Shown piece after piece: positions 1 through 7,095 of a stretch of DNA of 11,596 bases. Origin of the DNA: an uncultured Oscillospiraceae bacterium (GTDB lineage: Bacteria > Bacillota > Clostridia > Oscillospirales > Oscillospiraceae); assembly GCA_910577415.1 (NCBI GenBank), contig CAJTLK010000056.1, forward strand, positions 1 to 11,596. The letters are read 5' to 3'. Numbering within the stretch: the first letter of the stretch is position 1; the number at the start of each line of letters is the position of its first letter. The notes under the pieces are model-generated. The model ran no database searches, was not told where the DNA came from, and worked only from the letters and a program-made list of their open reading frames with translations. The position numbers and the translations under genes were made by a program.

Positions 1-1319
1 CCGATCTCGTACATGGGGAAGTCCACGATCCAGCAGAAGGCGTACTGCTCCTTGTTCATGTGGTTGGGGCAGAAAGCGCCCAGCATCTTCACCAGCACCC
101 CCGCCGTCTTCTGGGCCGCACCCAACTTTCCGGCAGAGAGGCCCACAAAGGTATTGGGCTTCAGACCCAGAGCCTGGACCACAGCGTCCTTGTTCTCCTG
201 GACAAACTTAGCGATGCCGCCCACCAGCTCGCCGTTCTCGTCCATGCGGAACCAGTAGGCTTTGTTCCCGGCCTGGACCTCTACGTCAGCGCAGAGCTTG
301 TCGATCTGCTTCCGGGTGCCCTCAAAGTCTGAGACCACCACGGCTTTGACCGTATTCCCCGCAAAGGGTTCAAAGCCACAGCCGCCCAGCAGCTCGGTGG
401 CGTCGGTAACGGTGAGGTCGATGCGCAGATCGGGCTTGTCGGAGCCATATTTCTCCATGGCCTCGGTGAAGGGGATACGGAGGAAGGGGGCGGAGGAGGC
501 GGTGTTATATGCGCCGTACTTGGCAAAGATGGGGGGCAGCACGTCCTCCAGAACGGCGAACACGTCGTCCTGGCTGGCGAAGGCCATCTCCATGTCCAGC
601 TGGTAGAACTCGCCGGGGGAACGGTCACCACGGGCGTCCTCGTCCCGGAAGCAGGGGGCGATCTGGAAATACTTATCGAAGCCGGAGGCCATGAGCAGCT
701 GCTTGAACTGCTGGGGAGCCTGGGGCAGGGCATAGAATTTGCCGGGATGCTTCCGGGAGGGCACCAGGTAGTCCCGGGCGCCCTCGGGGGAGGAGGCGGT
801 CAGAATAGGGGTGGTGATCTCCATAAAGCCGTGGTCGATCATGGCCGAGCGCAGGGACGCGATGACCTGGGAGCGGAGAATGATGTTTTTCTTCACGTCG
901 GGGTTGCGAAGGTCCAGATAGCGGTATTTGAGCCGGGCAGTCTCGTCGGCCTCCCGGCTGCGGTTTACCTGGAAGGGCAGCTCGTTATGATGGCAGCGGC
1001 CCAGTACCTTCACCTGGGAAGGGACGACCTCGATGTCGCCGGTGGGCAGCTTGGAATTTTTGCTGTCCCGCTCACGGACCACGCCGGAGACCTGGACGGT
1101 GGACTCCTTGTTAAGAGATTTGAAGGTCTTCACCGTATCCTCAGTTTCGCACACCACCTGGGTGACGCCGTAAAAGTCCCGAAGAACGGCAAAACCAAGG
1201 TTAGCCCCGACCTCCCGGAAATTCTCCAGGAAACCGGCCAACGTAACGGTCTTGCCTACGTCGGTCATCCTCAGCTCGCCACAGGAATGGCTGCGGAAGG
1301 CGGTCTTGACTTGATCCAT
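1..1319 (-). CDS. aspS: Aspartyl-tRNA synthetase, 3' end cut by window edge
   Basis: Class II aminoacyl-tRNA synthetase that charges tRNA-Asp in the cytoplasm. I translated the minus strand from ATG at 1319; the frame stays open to the left edge, giving 440 of the usual roughly 590 residues. An N-terminal OB-fold anticodon-binding region (about 1-110) is followed by the catalytic core: RLKYRYLDLRNP (129-140), SPEGARDYLVPSR (177-189), YALPQAPQQFKQLLM (196-210) and motif 2 CFRDEDARGDRSP (223-235). The bacterial GAD insertion starts after MEKYGSDKPDLR (288-299); core residues FPMYE return at 434-438. Motif 3 is outside the window. GGAG lies 9 nt before the ATG. The OB-fold segment is unusual: where E. 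coli has a GWVNRRRD stretch, this protein reads GFLENFREVGANLGF. The gene follows the SLH-parvulin gene by 51 bases, so it may be co-transcribed. No T-box motif is visible upstream. Confidence 0.97.
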   Translation of the reverse strand, partial: MDQVKTAFRSHSCGELRMTDVGKTVTLAGFLENFREVGANLGFAVLRDFYGVTQVVCETEDTVKTFKSLNKESTVQVSGVVRERDSKNSKLPTGDIEVVPSQVKVLGRCHHNELPFQVNRSREADETARLKYRYLDLRNPDVKKNIILRSQVIASLRSAMIDHGFMEITTPILTASSPEGARDYLVPSRKHPGKFYALPQAPQQFKQLLMASGFDKYFQIAPCFRDEDARGDRSPGEFYQLDMEMAFASQDDVFAVLEDVLPPIFAKYGAYNTASSAPFLRIPFTEAMEKYGSDKPDLRIDLTVTDATELLGGCGFEPFAGNTVKAVVVSDFEGTRKQIDKLCADVEVQAGNKAYWFRMDENGELVGGIAKFVQENKDAVVQALGLKPNTFVGLSAGKLGAAQKTAGVLVKMLGAFCPNHMNKEQYAFCWIVDFPMYEI

Positions 1320-1356
1320 GTAAACCAACTCCAATTCGTATAAATATGGACGATAA

Positions 1357-1369
1357 ATACAATTTGTAT
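1357..1369. repeat. AT-rich perfect palindrome upstream of aspS
   Basis: The short spacer before aspS contains ATACAA-T-TTGTAT, a perfect 6+6 inverted repeat around one base. The whole 51-base spacer is much more AT-rich than its surroundings. Such a symmetric site could be a protein-binding operator, but no well-spaced promoter is visible beside it (a TTGTAT and a TATACG are only 14 bases apart), and a symmetric AT-rich site can arise by chance. Confidence 0.3.
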
Positions 1370-1370
1370 C

Positions 1371-2795
1371 TTACTGACGGGCAGTCAGGGATTCCAGATA
1401 GGCGGTATAGGCGGCAGGGAGGTCAATGTCCGCTATGACCTCTTCGATGGGCTGAATGGAGGCTACGGCGAAGGCCTGTTCCACAAGACCGTCCAGGACA
1501 AAGTTCCGGTATTGAGAGATCAGGTCGGGGTGGTCCAAGGGGTCCAGCCGCCAGATGATGTGATAGCCATAGGTGGACTGCACTGCCTCGGTGGAATAGG
1601 AGTTAAACTCCAAAGCCTTAACGCCGTTTTCAAACTCGGAGACCATCTCACCGGGGCCAAAGAGGTAGCCGTTGGGGTTGGCCGTCATGCCGGGGTCGGT
1701 GCCAAAGACCGTCAGCAGGGCGTTGAACTGATCCAGGGTGGGCACGGACTTCAGGCCGTCCAATATGGCGTTGACAGTGTCCGTGTCGGAGACAAGAATG
1801 TGCTTGGCGCAAAGGATATTTTCTCCCTGAATGTATTCCCTGAGAGTGTCCTGAGACGGGGAGGGGGTCAGAGCGGCGGGAAGCTCCTGAGTGGTACAGC
1901 CAAGCTGTTCCGCCATTTCGTCCACAATGGCATAGGTGGCGGCATACCGCTGGGCCTCGCTTAAAATATCCTGCTCCAGCTCATCGGTCCAGGAAAGGCG
2001 GGCACCAAAGTTGGAGTAGTAATAGGAATCCAATTGATAGGCGATCCGAAGGGCCCAGCCCGTGAGAGCCTCTGCGGTCACGGCCTGGTTGTTGACCCAC
2101 AGGGCGATCTGAGTGTCAGGAGAACCCGTGCTTTGGCCGGGCGAGGGGGCTGGCACAAAGGATTTTCGCAGCTCAGGCCGGACAATGCGGGAGACCATGG
2201 CGGCGCACTCGGCCCTTGTCAGGGGCTTGTCCCCGTCAAAGGTGCCCTGCTCGTCTACCCCGGTGAGGATACCGGCGTTATAGAACTTCAATATCGTGTC
2301 ATCGTCGGTGTCCGGCAGGGAGGTGATGGAGTTGATGGCGTTCAAAAGCTGCTGCTCACTGGGCAGAGCGGCGTTCAAAAGCAAAAGGTATTGCAGCCGG
2401 GAGCATGGCTCCTCCGGGTGAGCCAGCATAGGGGTCAAGGTGGCGTCGGCGGAGGACATATACCCAAGGTACTGCTGATACCAGGGCAGGGTCTCCCCAG
2501 GCAGGGGGGTCACACCGGGAATGGCCTCTCCGGTCAGCGATGCGCGTATCCGGGCCGCCACGGCGGCGCACTCGGCCACCGTCAGGGTCTTCTCCGGCTG
2601 AAACCCCTTGTCGGTGCCGTTCATCAGGCCGACCTCATTGCACAGCCTGATATTGTCGTAATACCAGGCGGTCTCCTTCACGTCGGCGTAGCCAGGGTAG
2701 ACGTTCACTGCGGGGAACTTTTCCTCTCCAACGGCGTGGACGCTCCCCAGACACAGGAGCAGAGCCAAGGTCAGACAGAACCATCGTTTCTTCAT
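1371..2795 (-). CDS. Secreted SLH-domain protein with PpiC/parvulin-type peptidyl-prolyl isomerase domain
   Basis: Predicted wall-anchored extracytoplasmic foldase of 474 residues. The start is ATG at 2795, because a signal peptide begins there (MKKRWFCLTLALLLCLG, likely cleaved after VHA at about 21) and GAGAGG lies 7 nt upstream; a longer frame to 2855 would bury the signal. Three SLH repeats follow: about 28-88 (GYADVKETAWYYDNI, GLMNGT, LTVAE), a weak one at about 104-142, and 157-210 (FYNAGILTGVDEQGTF, LTRAE). A helical stretch (about 226-320) resembles the arm of SurA/PrsA-type chaperones. The parvulin domain spans about 326-416, with AKHILV (330-335), FGTDPG (364-369), GPGEMVSEFE (380-389) and YGYHIIW (409-415); both family His positions are present. 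PrsA foldases of Firmicutes are normally lipoproteins; this one has no lipobox and appears to be held by SLH repeats. It lies 31 bases after the lipoprotein gene, in the same direction, probably in one transcript. Confidence 0.88.
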   Translation of the reverse strand: MKKRWFCLTLALLLCLGSVHAVGEEKFPAVNVYPGYADVKETAWYYDNIRLCNEVGLMNGTDKGFQPEKTLTVAECAAVAARIRASLTGEAIPGVTPLPGETLPWYQQYLGYMSSADATLTPMLAHPEEPCSRLQYLLLLNAALPSEQQLLNAINSITSLPDTDDDTILKFYNAGILTGVDEQGTFDGDKPLTRAECAAMVSRIVRPELRKSFVPAPSPGQSTGSPDTQIALWVNNQAVTAEALTGWALRIAYQLDSYYYSNFGARLSWTDELEQDILSEAQRYAATYAIVDEMAEQLGCTTQELPAALTPSPSQDTLREYIQGENILCAKHILVSDTDTVNAILDGLKSVPTLDQFNALLTVFGTDPGMTANPNGYLFGPGEMVSEFENGVKALEFNSYSTEAVQSTYGYHIIWRLDPLDHPDLISQYRNFVLDGLVEQAFAVASIQPIEEVIADIDLPAAYTAYLESLTARQ

Positions 2796-2826
2796 GGGCA
2801 GACCTCTCTTTTTTATAAAATGCCGT

Positions 2827-3945
2827 TTAGAATTGGATACGGAAGAGCTTTCCATCCTTGCTCACGAACCCGGCCCCATCGTCTCCGATAGGTCCCGCCC
2901 AGGTGAAAGGCTCGCTGACCTGGTTCCCGGCGTAGTCAAAGTAGGTGTAGTCAAAGCTGTCGCCGTTGGTAAAGCCCTGGGCAATAAGGCCGTAATTGGC
3001 GGTCAGTCCGCCGTTGAACCAGTTGGAAAAGGCCCCGGTGGGGGTCTCCACGCCGTCGATGGAGACAAGCCCACAGTCGCCTTCCCCATTTTCCCCCCAG
3101 TAGTTGAACATCCCATCCCCCAGGTAAAAGAGAGTAAGATACCGCCGGGGCAGAAGCTCTTTCCCTGTGACGTCAATGGCGTTGTAGTAGCTTCCGTTCG
3201 CGGTATAGTCGGTGAGGCAGACCACCGCCATCCCATCCTCAAAGGGAGTAGAATGGGAGTAATATTGAGCCGGGAGGACCCAGTTTCCCGCCTCATCCAC
3301 ATAGCCCCAAAGCCCGGAGGCCTTGTCCTCTTTGGGCTGGGGCCAGGTCTTATCAGGAGAGGAGATCGGATCGAACTTGTCCCCAAAGCCCTCGTCCCCA
3401 TCTGCCACAGGCGTGTCCAGCAGGAGCCTGCCCTCCTCCACGTCAAAGTAGTTCCAAAGGGACTCGCCCTCCCGTTGGGGGTCGCTTCGCAGCACCAGGG
3501 CCCGGGTAGCGGTCCCCCGGCTCATAACGCCCTCTCCGCCATAGACAGAGTAGCCGTCCAGGGCCAGAATGACCCCATCGGCGGCCCGGTAAATGGCCTG
3601 CTCGACCACTCGCCCGCTCTCCGTCCGCGCAAGGACCACCCACCCGGCGGCCACATTATTGGAGTCGGCGGTGGGATACCACCCCTTCGGTAAAGCAATT
3701 TCCGTCAGGGTGTATTCCCGCAGCTCCACCGGTGGGGCGGAGGGCTGACGGGCGGCAGCTTCCACGGTAAGTTCAGGGGTGGGCGCGGCGGTAGGCGCCA
3801 CAGTGGGCTTACCAGTGGTTTCCGCCGTGACCTCTGCCGAAGGCGTAGCCTTCACGCCAGCCTCCCCGCGGCAAGCAGAGAGGCTCAACACAACAACCAG
3901 GGCCAGCGCGACGGCCTCAAGGCGGTTTTTCCAAGCCATCCACAC
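2827..3945 (-). CDS. WG-repeat lipoprotein
   Basis: Predicted membrane-anchored surface lipoprotein of 372 residues, function unknown. A hydrophobic N-terminus ends in the lipobox LSAC (Cys25), followed by a Thr/Pro/Ala-rich linker (about 33-75) typical of a cell-wall spacer. The rest looks like a beta-rich domain with WG (KWG) repeats, clearest at GLWGYVDEAGNWVLP (211-225) with PFEDGMAVV (234-242), then IDVTGKELLPRRY (257-269), and FDYAGNQV (336-343). The C-terminus (DDGAGFVSKDGKLFRIQF) nearly matches the end of the large SLH protein at 9557-11596. Start choice: the frame opens with TTG at 3960 without a Shine-Dalgarno; GTG at 3945 has GGAG (3955-3958) 9 nt upstream and is preferred; ATG at 3939 is possible. 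All three keep the signal peptide. It lies between two SLH genes, 63 and 31 bases apart. WG repeats are generally of unknown ligand. Confidence 0.85.
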   Translation of the reverse strand: MWMAWKNRLEAVALALVVVLSLSACRGEAGVKATPSAEVTAETTGKPTVAPTAAPTPELTVEAAARQPSAPPVELREYTLTEIALPKGWYPTADSNNVAAGWVVLARTESGRVVEQAIYRAADGVILALDGYSVYGGEGVMSRGTATRALVLRSDPQREGESLWNYFDVEEGRLLLDTPVADGDEGFGDKFDPISSPDKTWPQPKEDKASGLWGYVDEAGNWVLPAQYYSHSTPFEDGMAVVCLTDYTANGSYYNAIDVTGKELLPRRYLTLFYLGDGMFNYWGENGEGDCGLVSIDGVETPTGAFSNWFNGGLTANYGLIAQGFTNGDSFDYTYFDYAGNQVSEPFTWAGPIGDDGAGFVSKDGKLFRIQF

Positions 3946-4008
3946 AGGAATCCACTCCAATCAGTAATATCGGGAGAAAACAATACTAAACGTAGTTGAC
4001 CAGCCGCT

Positions 4009-4989
4009 CTATGACAGCTCCCCTGGCTTCACGGCGTAGTCGGGCTGGAGGGGCTTCCCGGTGAGGTCAATGAGCCGGGAGTAGTAGACCTGCACGTCAA
4101 AATCCTTATAGGCCTGCATACCCTGCCTGGCAGTGACTCCCAGGGCTGACAGGGAGTCCTCCTTTACATGGTTCAATACCGATTTTCCGTCGGTCCAGAT
4201 ATAGTGCCAGTTAAAGTCATCCCCCAAAGCAGCTTCCCAGGCGGCAATGGCGTTGTTTACCGTGATAAGGTATTCCTCCGCCGTGATCCCGGTGTCAAAC
4301 ATCACGGTATCCGGGGTGAGGTAGGCGGCGGTGAAGGGGGAGTAGTCGGCGGGGGTAAAGGAAATCCGCAGCTCCGGTCTTATGATCCGGCTCACCATAG
4401 CGGCGGCCTCCGCCCGGGTGAGGGGCCTCTCGCCGTGAAAGGTGCCATACTTGTCTACCCCAGTCAAAATGCCGGCGTTATAGTACTTCAGCACCGGCAC
4501 AATGTTTCCTAAGTCGGGGTCAGGCAACTCCTTCACGCTGTTAATGGGGTTCAACAGAGGTTCCACACAGTCGTAGAGGATGCTGAGAAATTGTGCCCGC
4601 CCGGCGTTACCCTCGGGGTAGTTGGGACCCCCGACGAAGGGAAACAGGTAGCGGTAATAGGGACCCCACCATGGTTCCTCCGGCAGGAGAGTTGGGATGG
4701 TCTCTCCCCGGAGGGTAGCCCCCACTCGTGCGGCCAGGGCGACAGCCTCCGCCTGGGACAAAAATTTGCCCGGCTCAAAGCCTACATCGGTGCCGGTCAT
4801 CAGTCCGGTCTCATAGCACAGTTTGGCGTTTTGGTAAAACCAGTCGGTCTCCTGTACGTCGGCGTAGCCGGAATATGTATTTACGGCGGGGAATTTTTCC
4901 TCCGTCCCCGCCGCCAGGGCAGGGGAGAGGAGCAGGGACCCCGTCAGGGCAAGGGCCAGGAGCCGCTTTGTTCCAAACAGTTTTTTCAT
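4009..4989 (-). CDS. Secreted SLH-domain protein, paralogue of the SLH-parvulin protein without the parvulin domain
   Basis: 326-residue predicted surface protein. ATG at 4989 is chosen over TTG at 4992 because AGGAGG (4997-5002) sits 7 nt upstream. It has a signal peptide (cleavage likely after ALA at about 27), then three SLH-like repeats: about 33-95 (GYADVQETDWFYQNA, GLMTGTDVGF), a degenerate one at about 105-140, and 153-208 (YYNAGILTGVDKYGTF, LTRAE, IIRPELR). This block aligns almost residue for residue with that of the gene at 1371-2795. The tail (about 225-326) starts with an ITAEEY...WTD pattern that loosely parallels VTAEAL...WTD in the foldase, then ends with IDLTGKPLQPDY, resembling one WG strand pair of the neighbouring lipoprotein (IDVTGKELLPRRY). 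No parvulin motifs are present. It probably attaches to secondary cell-wall polymer; its cargo role is unknown. It starts 97 bases after hisS. Confidence 0.85.
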   Translation of the reverse strand: MKKLFGTKRLLALALTGSLLLSPALAAGTEEKFPAVNTYSGYADVQETDWFYQNAKLCYETGLMTGTDVGFEPGKFLSQAEAVALAARVGATLRGETIPTLLPEEPWWGPYYRYLFPFVGGPNYPEGNAGRAQFLSILYDCVEPLLNPINSVKELPDPDLGNIVPVLKYYNAGILTGVDKYGTFHGERPLTRAEAAAMVSRIIRPELRISFTPADYSPFTAAYLTPDTVMFDTGITAEEYLITVNNAIAAWEAALGDDFNWHYIWTDGKSVLNHVKEDSLSALGVTARQGMQAYKDFDVQVYYSRLIDLTGKPLQPDYAVKPGELS

Positions 4990-5086
4990 CAAAAAGCCTC
5001 CTAAACAGAAGAATGTCCTTTAGACGAAAAAGCCGTCCAGGAGTTCCCGCCCTTTGCAGTAAAGAACTTTGCTGGTCAATGGCGGT

Positions 5087-6442
5087 TCACCCATCGATGG
5101 GGGCACCCATGTTCCGGGCGTCCACCTTTTCCTTCAACCATACGGGAGCGGCGGAAATATCCACCTTTTCTTGCTCCCCGGAGGTCATGTCCTTGAGGGA
5201 GACCACGCCGCTTTGCACCTCGTCCTCCCCCAGGAAGGCCACAAAGGGTACCCCCTGCTTGTCAGCGTAGTTCATTTTGGCCTTGAATTTCTTTGGCTCT
5301 GTATAAAGCTGGGCCCTGACCCCCTCGCTCCGGCAGACGGTGGCGAAGGCAATGGCAGGGGAGAGGTCGTCGGTCATGGGCAGGATGAGCACGTCCGCCG
5401 GGGCGGTGGGCAGGTCGGGGTTCAGCATCTCCTGCTCCTGCAAAACATAGAAAAGACGGGTGAGACCGATGGAAATGCCAACTCCGGGGAGTTGTTTTTC
5501 GGTATAATATTCCGCCAAGTTATCATAACGTCCGCCGGAGCATACGCTGCCCACCTCGGGATGATCCAGAAGCATGGTCTCATAGACCGTGCCGGTGTAG
5601 TAGTCCAATCCCCGGGCAATGGTGAGGTCTACGGTAAAGTGGCTCTCATCCACCCCAAAGGCGGAGAGGTATTTTACCACGGTGTTCAGCTCGTCTAAGC
5701 CCTGGTCGAAGGTCTCGTTCCGGCCCCGGTACCCTTCCAGGGCGGAGAGTACCTGAGCATTGGAACCTTTAATGGACATGAACTCCACAATGTCGCCCAC
5801 CGCGTCCTGGTCCAGGCCCAGGTCGTCGTGGAGGATCAGTCCCACCTTTTCCGCGCCGATCTTCTCCAGCTTGTCCACCACCCGCATAATGTCCCCGGCG
5901 CGGTGGCCCCAGTTCAGCATGGCGTAAAAGCCGTTCAGAATTTTGCGGTTGTTGACCCGAATTTGGAAGCGCTTCAGGCCCAGGGCGGTAAAGGTCTCGT
6001 AAATAATGGCGGGGATCTCCGCTTCGTTGATGATGTCCAGGCTTCCGTCGCCGATGACGTCGATGTCCGCCTGGTAAAACTCCCGGAAGCGGCCCCGTTG
6101 GGCCCGCTCGCCCCGGTAGACCTTGCCGATCTGATACCGGCGGAAGGGAAAGGAGAGTTCGTTGTAGTGCATGGCTACATACTTGGCAAGAGGCACCGTC
6201 AGGTCAAAACGGAGGCTCAGGTCGGTGTCGCCCTTGGTAAAGCGGTAAATTTGCTTCTCGGTCTCGCCGCCGGCCTTGGCCAACAGCACCTCACTGGCTT
6301 CAATGACCGGGGTGTCCAGGGGGGTAAAGCCGTACCTGGCGTAAGTCTGGGCCAGAATGTCCTTTACCCGCTCGAACTGTACCTGCTGGGCGGGGAGAAG
6401 CTCCATAAAGCCGGACAAGGTTCTTGCCTTTACACGTTCCAT
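5087..6442 (-). CDS. hisS: Histidyl-tRNA synthetase
   Basis: Cytoplasmic class II synthetase that charges tRNA-His; 451 residues, normal for the bacterial family. Visible signatures are LSLRFDLTVPLAKYVA (75-90), motif 2 YRGERAQRGRFREFYQADID (109-128), the histidine-specific loop IARGLDYYTGTVYE (275-288), SGGRYDNL (302-309) and GVGISIGLTRL (320-330). The C-terminal anticodon-binding domain starts near 348 (PADVLILPM) and includes KAKMNYADKQGVPF (387-400). Start choice: AAGGA directly abuts the first ATG (6454) but lies 11 nt before the ATG at 6442, which also gives the short family-like N-terminus MERVKARTLSGFMELLP, so 6442 is preferred; 6454 would add MYDS. A stem-loop separates it from the mgsA-like gene upstream. 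I found no T-box and no convincing promoter in the 5' spacer. The usual partner aspS lies about 3.8 kb downstream beyond three envelope genes. Confidence 0.97.
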   Translation of the reverse strand: MERVKARTLSGFMELLPAQQVQFERVKDILAQTYARYGFTPLDTPVIEASEVLLAKAGGETEKQIYRFTKGDTDLSLRFDLTVPLAKYVAMHYNELSFPFRRYQIGKVYRGERAQRGRFREFYQADIDVIGDGSLDIINEAEIPAIIYETFTALGLKRFQIRVNNRKILNGFYAMLNWGHRAGDIMRVVDKLEKIGAEKVGLILHDDLGLDQDAVGDIVEFMSIKGSNAQVLSALEGYRGRNETFDQGLDELNTVVKYLSAFGVDESHFTVDLTIARGLDYYTGTVYETMLLDHPEVGSVCSGGRYDNLAEYYTEKQLPGVGISIGLTRLFYVLQEQEMLNPDLPTAPADVLILPMTDDLSPAIAFATVCRSEGVRAQLYTEPKKFKAKMNYADKQGVPFVAFLGEDEVQSGVVSLKDMTSGEQEKVDISAAPVWLKEKVDARNMGAPIDG

Positions 6443-6510
6443 GCTGTCATACATCCTTTCAGTAAAAGCCTGTCCCGGCAGCGGGGAGCAGAGCAGATAG
6501 TCTTTGCGTC

Positions 6511-6553
6511 AAAACGGCAGGGCCCCGCCCCGTGGGGCAAAGGCGCCTGCCGT
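6511..6553 (-). terminator. GC-rich stem-loop with short T run after the mgsA-like gene
   Basis: On the minus strand, 8 perfect base pairs (ACGGCAGG at 6553-6546 with CCTGCCGT at 6521-6514) enclose a second 5-bp GC stem (6538-6534 with 6526-6522), followed by TTTT. It begins about 18 bases after the mgsA-like stop, so a Rho-independent terminator is the natural reading. The T run is short. A TATACT sequence (minus strand, just before the stem) could instead be a -10 box, which would put the hairpin in the hisS leader as an attenuator, but no good -35 accompanies it. Confidence 0.65.
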
Positions 6554-6570
6554 AGTATAAGGGTCGCCGC

Positions 6571-6987
6571 TCAGGAGAGGAAGGGGGCGCTGCCGGGCTT
6601 GATGGCGTCGCGCCAGTCCAGATCGCCTCGGCTCAGGCCCAGGATCAGCATTTCCGCGGTTGCCAGATTGGTGGCTACGGGGATGTTATACTGGTCGCAC
6701 AGCCGCATGACATAGTCCAGATCCTCGTCCAGATCGTGGGACTGAGGCTCCGAAAAGAAAAGGACCATGTCGATCTCGTTGTAAGTAATGCGTGCTCCGA
6801 TCTGCTGGCTTCCTCCGTGCTCGTGGGAGAGGTAGAGGGTGACGGGCAGCCCGGTAGCCTCGCTTACCATCTGGCCGGTGCTGGCGGTGGCGCAAATATT
6901 GTGCCGGGCCAGCACGGCGGAGTAGGCGAGGCAAAACTGGACCATCAGCTCTTTTTTGTGGTCGTGGCACATCAGGGCGATATTCAT
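6571..6987 (-). CDS. mgsA: Methylglyoxal synthase family protein with altered active site
   Basis: 138 residues, matching the usual 130-155. Methylglyoxal synthase converts dihydroxyacetone phosphate to methylglyoxal and phosphate in the cytoplasm. Family features: MNIALMCHDHKK (1-12, keeping Asp9 and Lys12, equivalent to E. coli Asp20 and Lys23), ATASTG (33-38, normally ATGTTG), ATGLPV (44-49), GGSQQIGA (58-65), EIDMVLFF (71-78) and NIPVATNLATAEMLI (101-115). The family norm GGDQQIGA carries the catalytic Asp71; here it is Ser60. Asp91 (F-F-x-D-P) is Glu80, and the following His98 region cannot be aligned cleanly (PQSHDLDEDL). The fold is secure, the activity is not; the symbol denotes family only. 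ATG at 6987 is chosen because the family N-terminus begins there and AGGAG lies 11 nt upstream; the frame is open further upstream. It follows minD by 108 bases and probably shares its promoter. Confidence 0.85.
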   Translation of the reverse strand: MNIALMCHDHKKELMVQFCLAYSAVLARHNICATASTGQMVSEATGLPVTLYLSHEHGGSQQIGARITYNEIDMVLFFSEPQSHDLDEDLDYVMRLCDQYNIPVATNLATAEMLILGLSRGDLDWRDAIKPGSAPFLS

Positions 6988-7047
6988 TGCGGCAGCAGCT
7001 CCTTTCTGAAAGCGTCGGGGCCAAAAGGAACGGACAAAAGGGCACAG

Positions 7048-7065
7048 GACGGTCAGCAGACCGTC
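7048..7065 (-). other. Perfect hairpin in the minD-mgsA spacer
   Basis: GACGGTC and GACCGTC form a perfect 7-bp stem with a 4-base loop in the 108-base gap between the minD stop and the mgsA-like start. On the minus (mRNA) strand no T run follows directly, so it is not a standard terminator. It could stabilise or mark a processing point between the two reading frames. The inverted repeat is certain, the function is not. Confidence 0.4.
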
Positions 7066-7095
7066 AAAACGGGACAAAGCGGCAAGGCGTTTCCC

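Noticed and set aside
2796..2855. Upstream extension of the SLH-parvulin gene to 2855
   Set aside because: It would place 20 polar residues before a clear signal peptide and overlap the end of the lipoprotein gene, while ATG 2795 has its own ribosome-binding site.
2034..2891. Long plus-strand open frames, such as this one and those at 747-1343, 2794-3693, 5828-6715 and 6736-7464
   Set aside because: They lie antisense to well-supported genes, show no family motifs, and are expected in GC-rich DNA.
6455..6515. hisS promoter with TTGACG as -35
   Set aside because: TTGACG is present on the minus strand, but 16-18 bases further there is no -10-like sequence (it reads GCTCCC).
6455..6570. T-box riboswitch before hisS
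   Set aside because: The spacer is only about 115 bases, and the conserved AGGGTGG-type T-box sequence is not present on the minus strand; the same is true before aspS.
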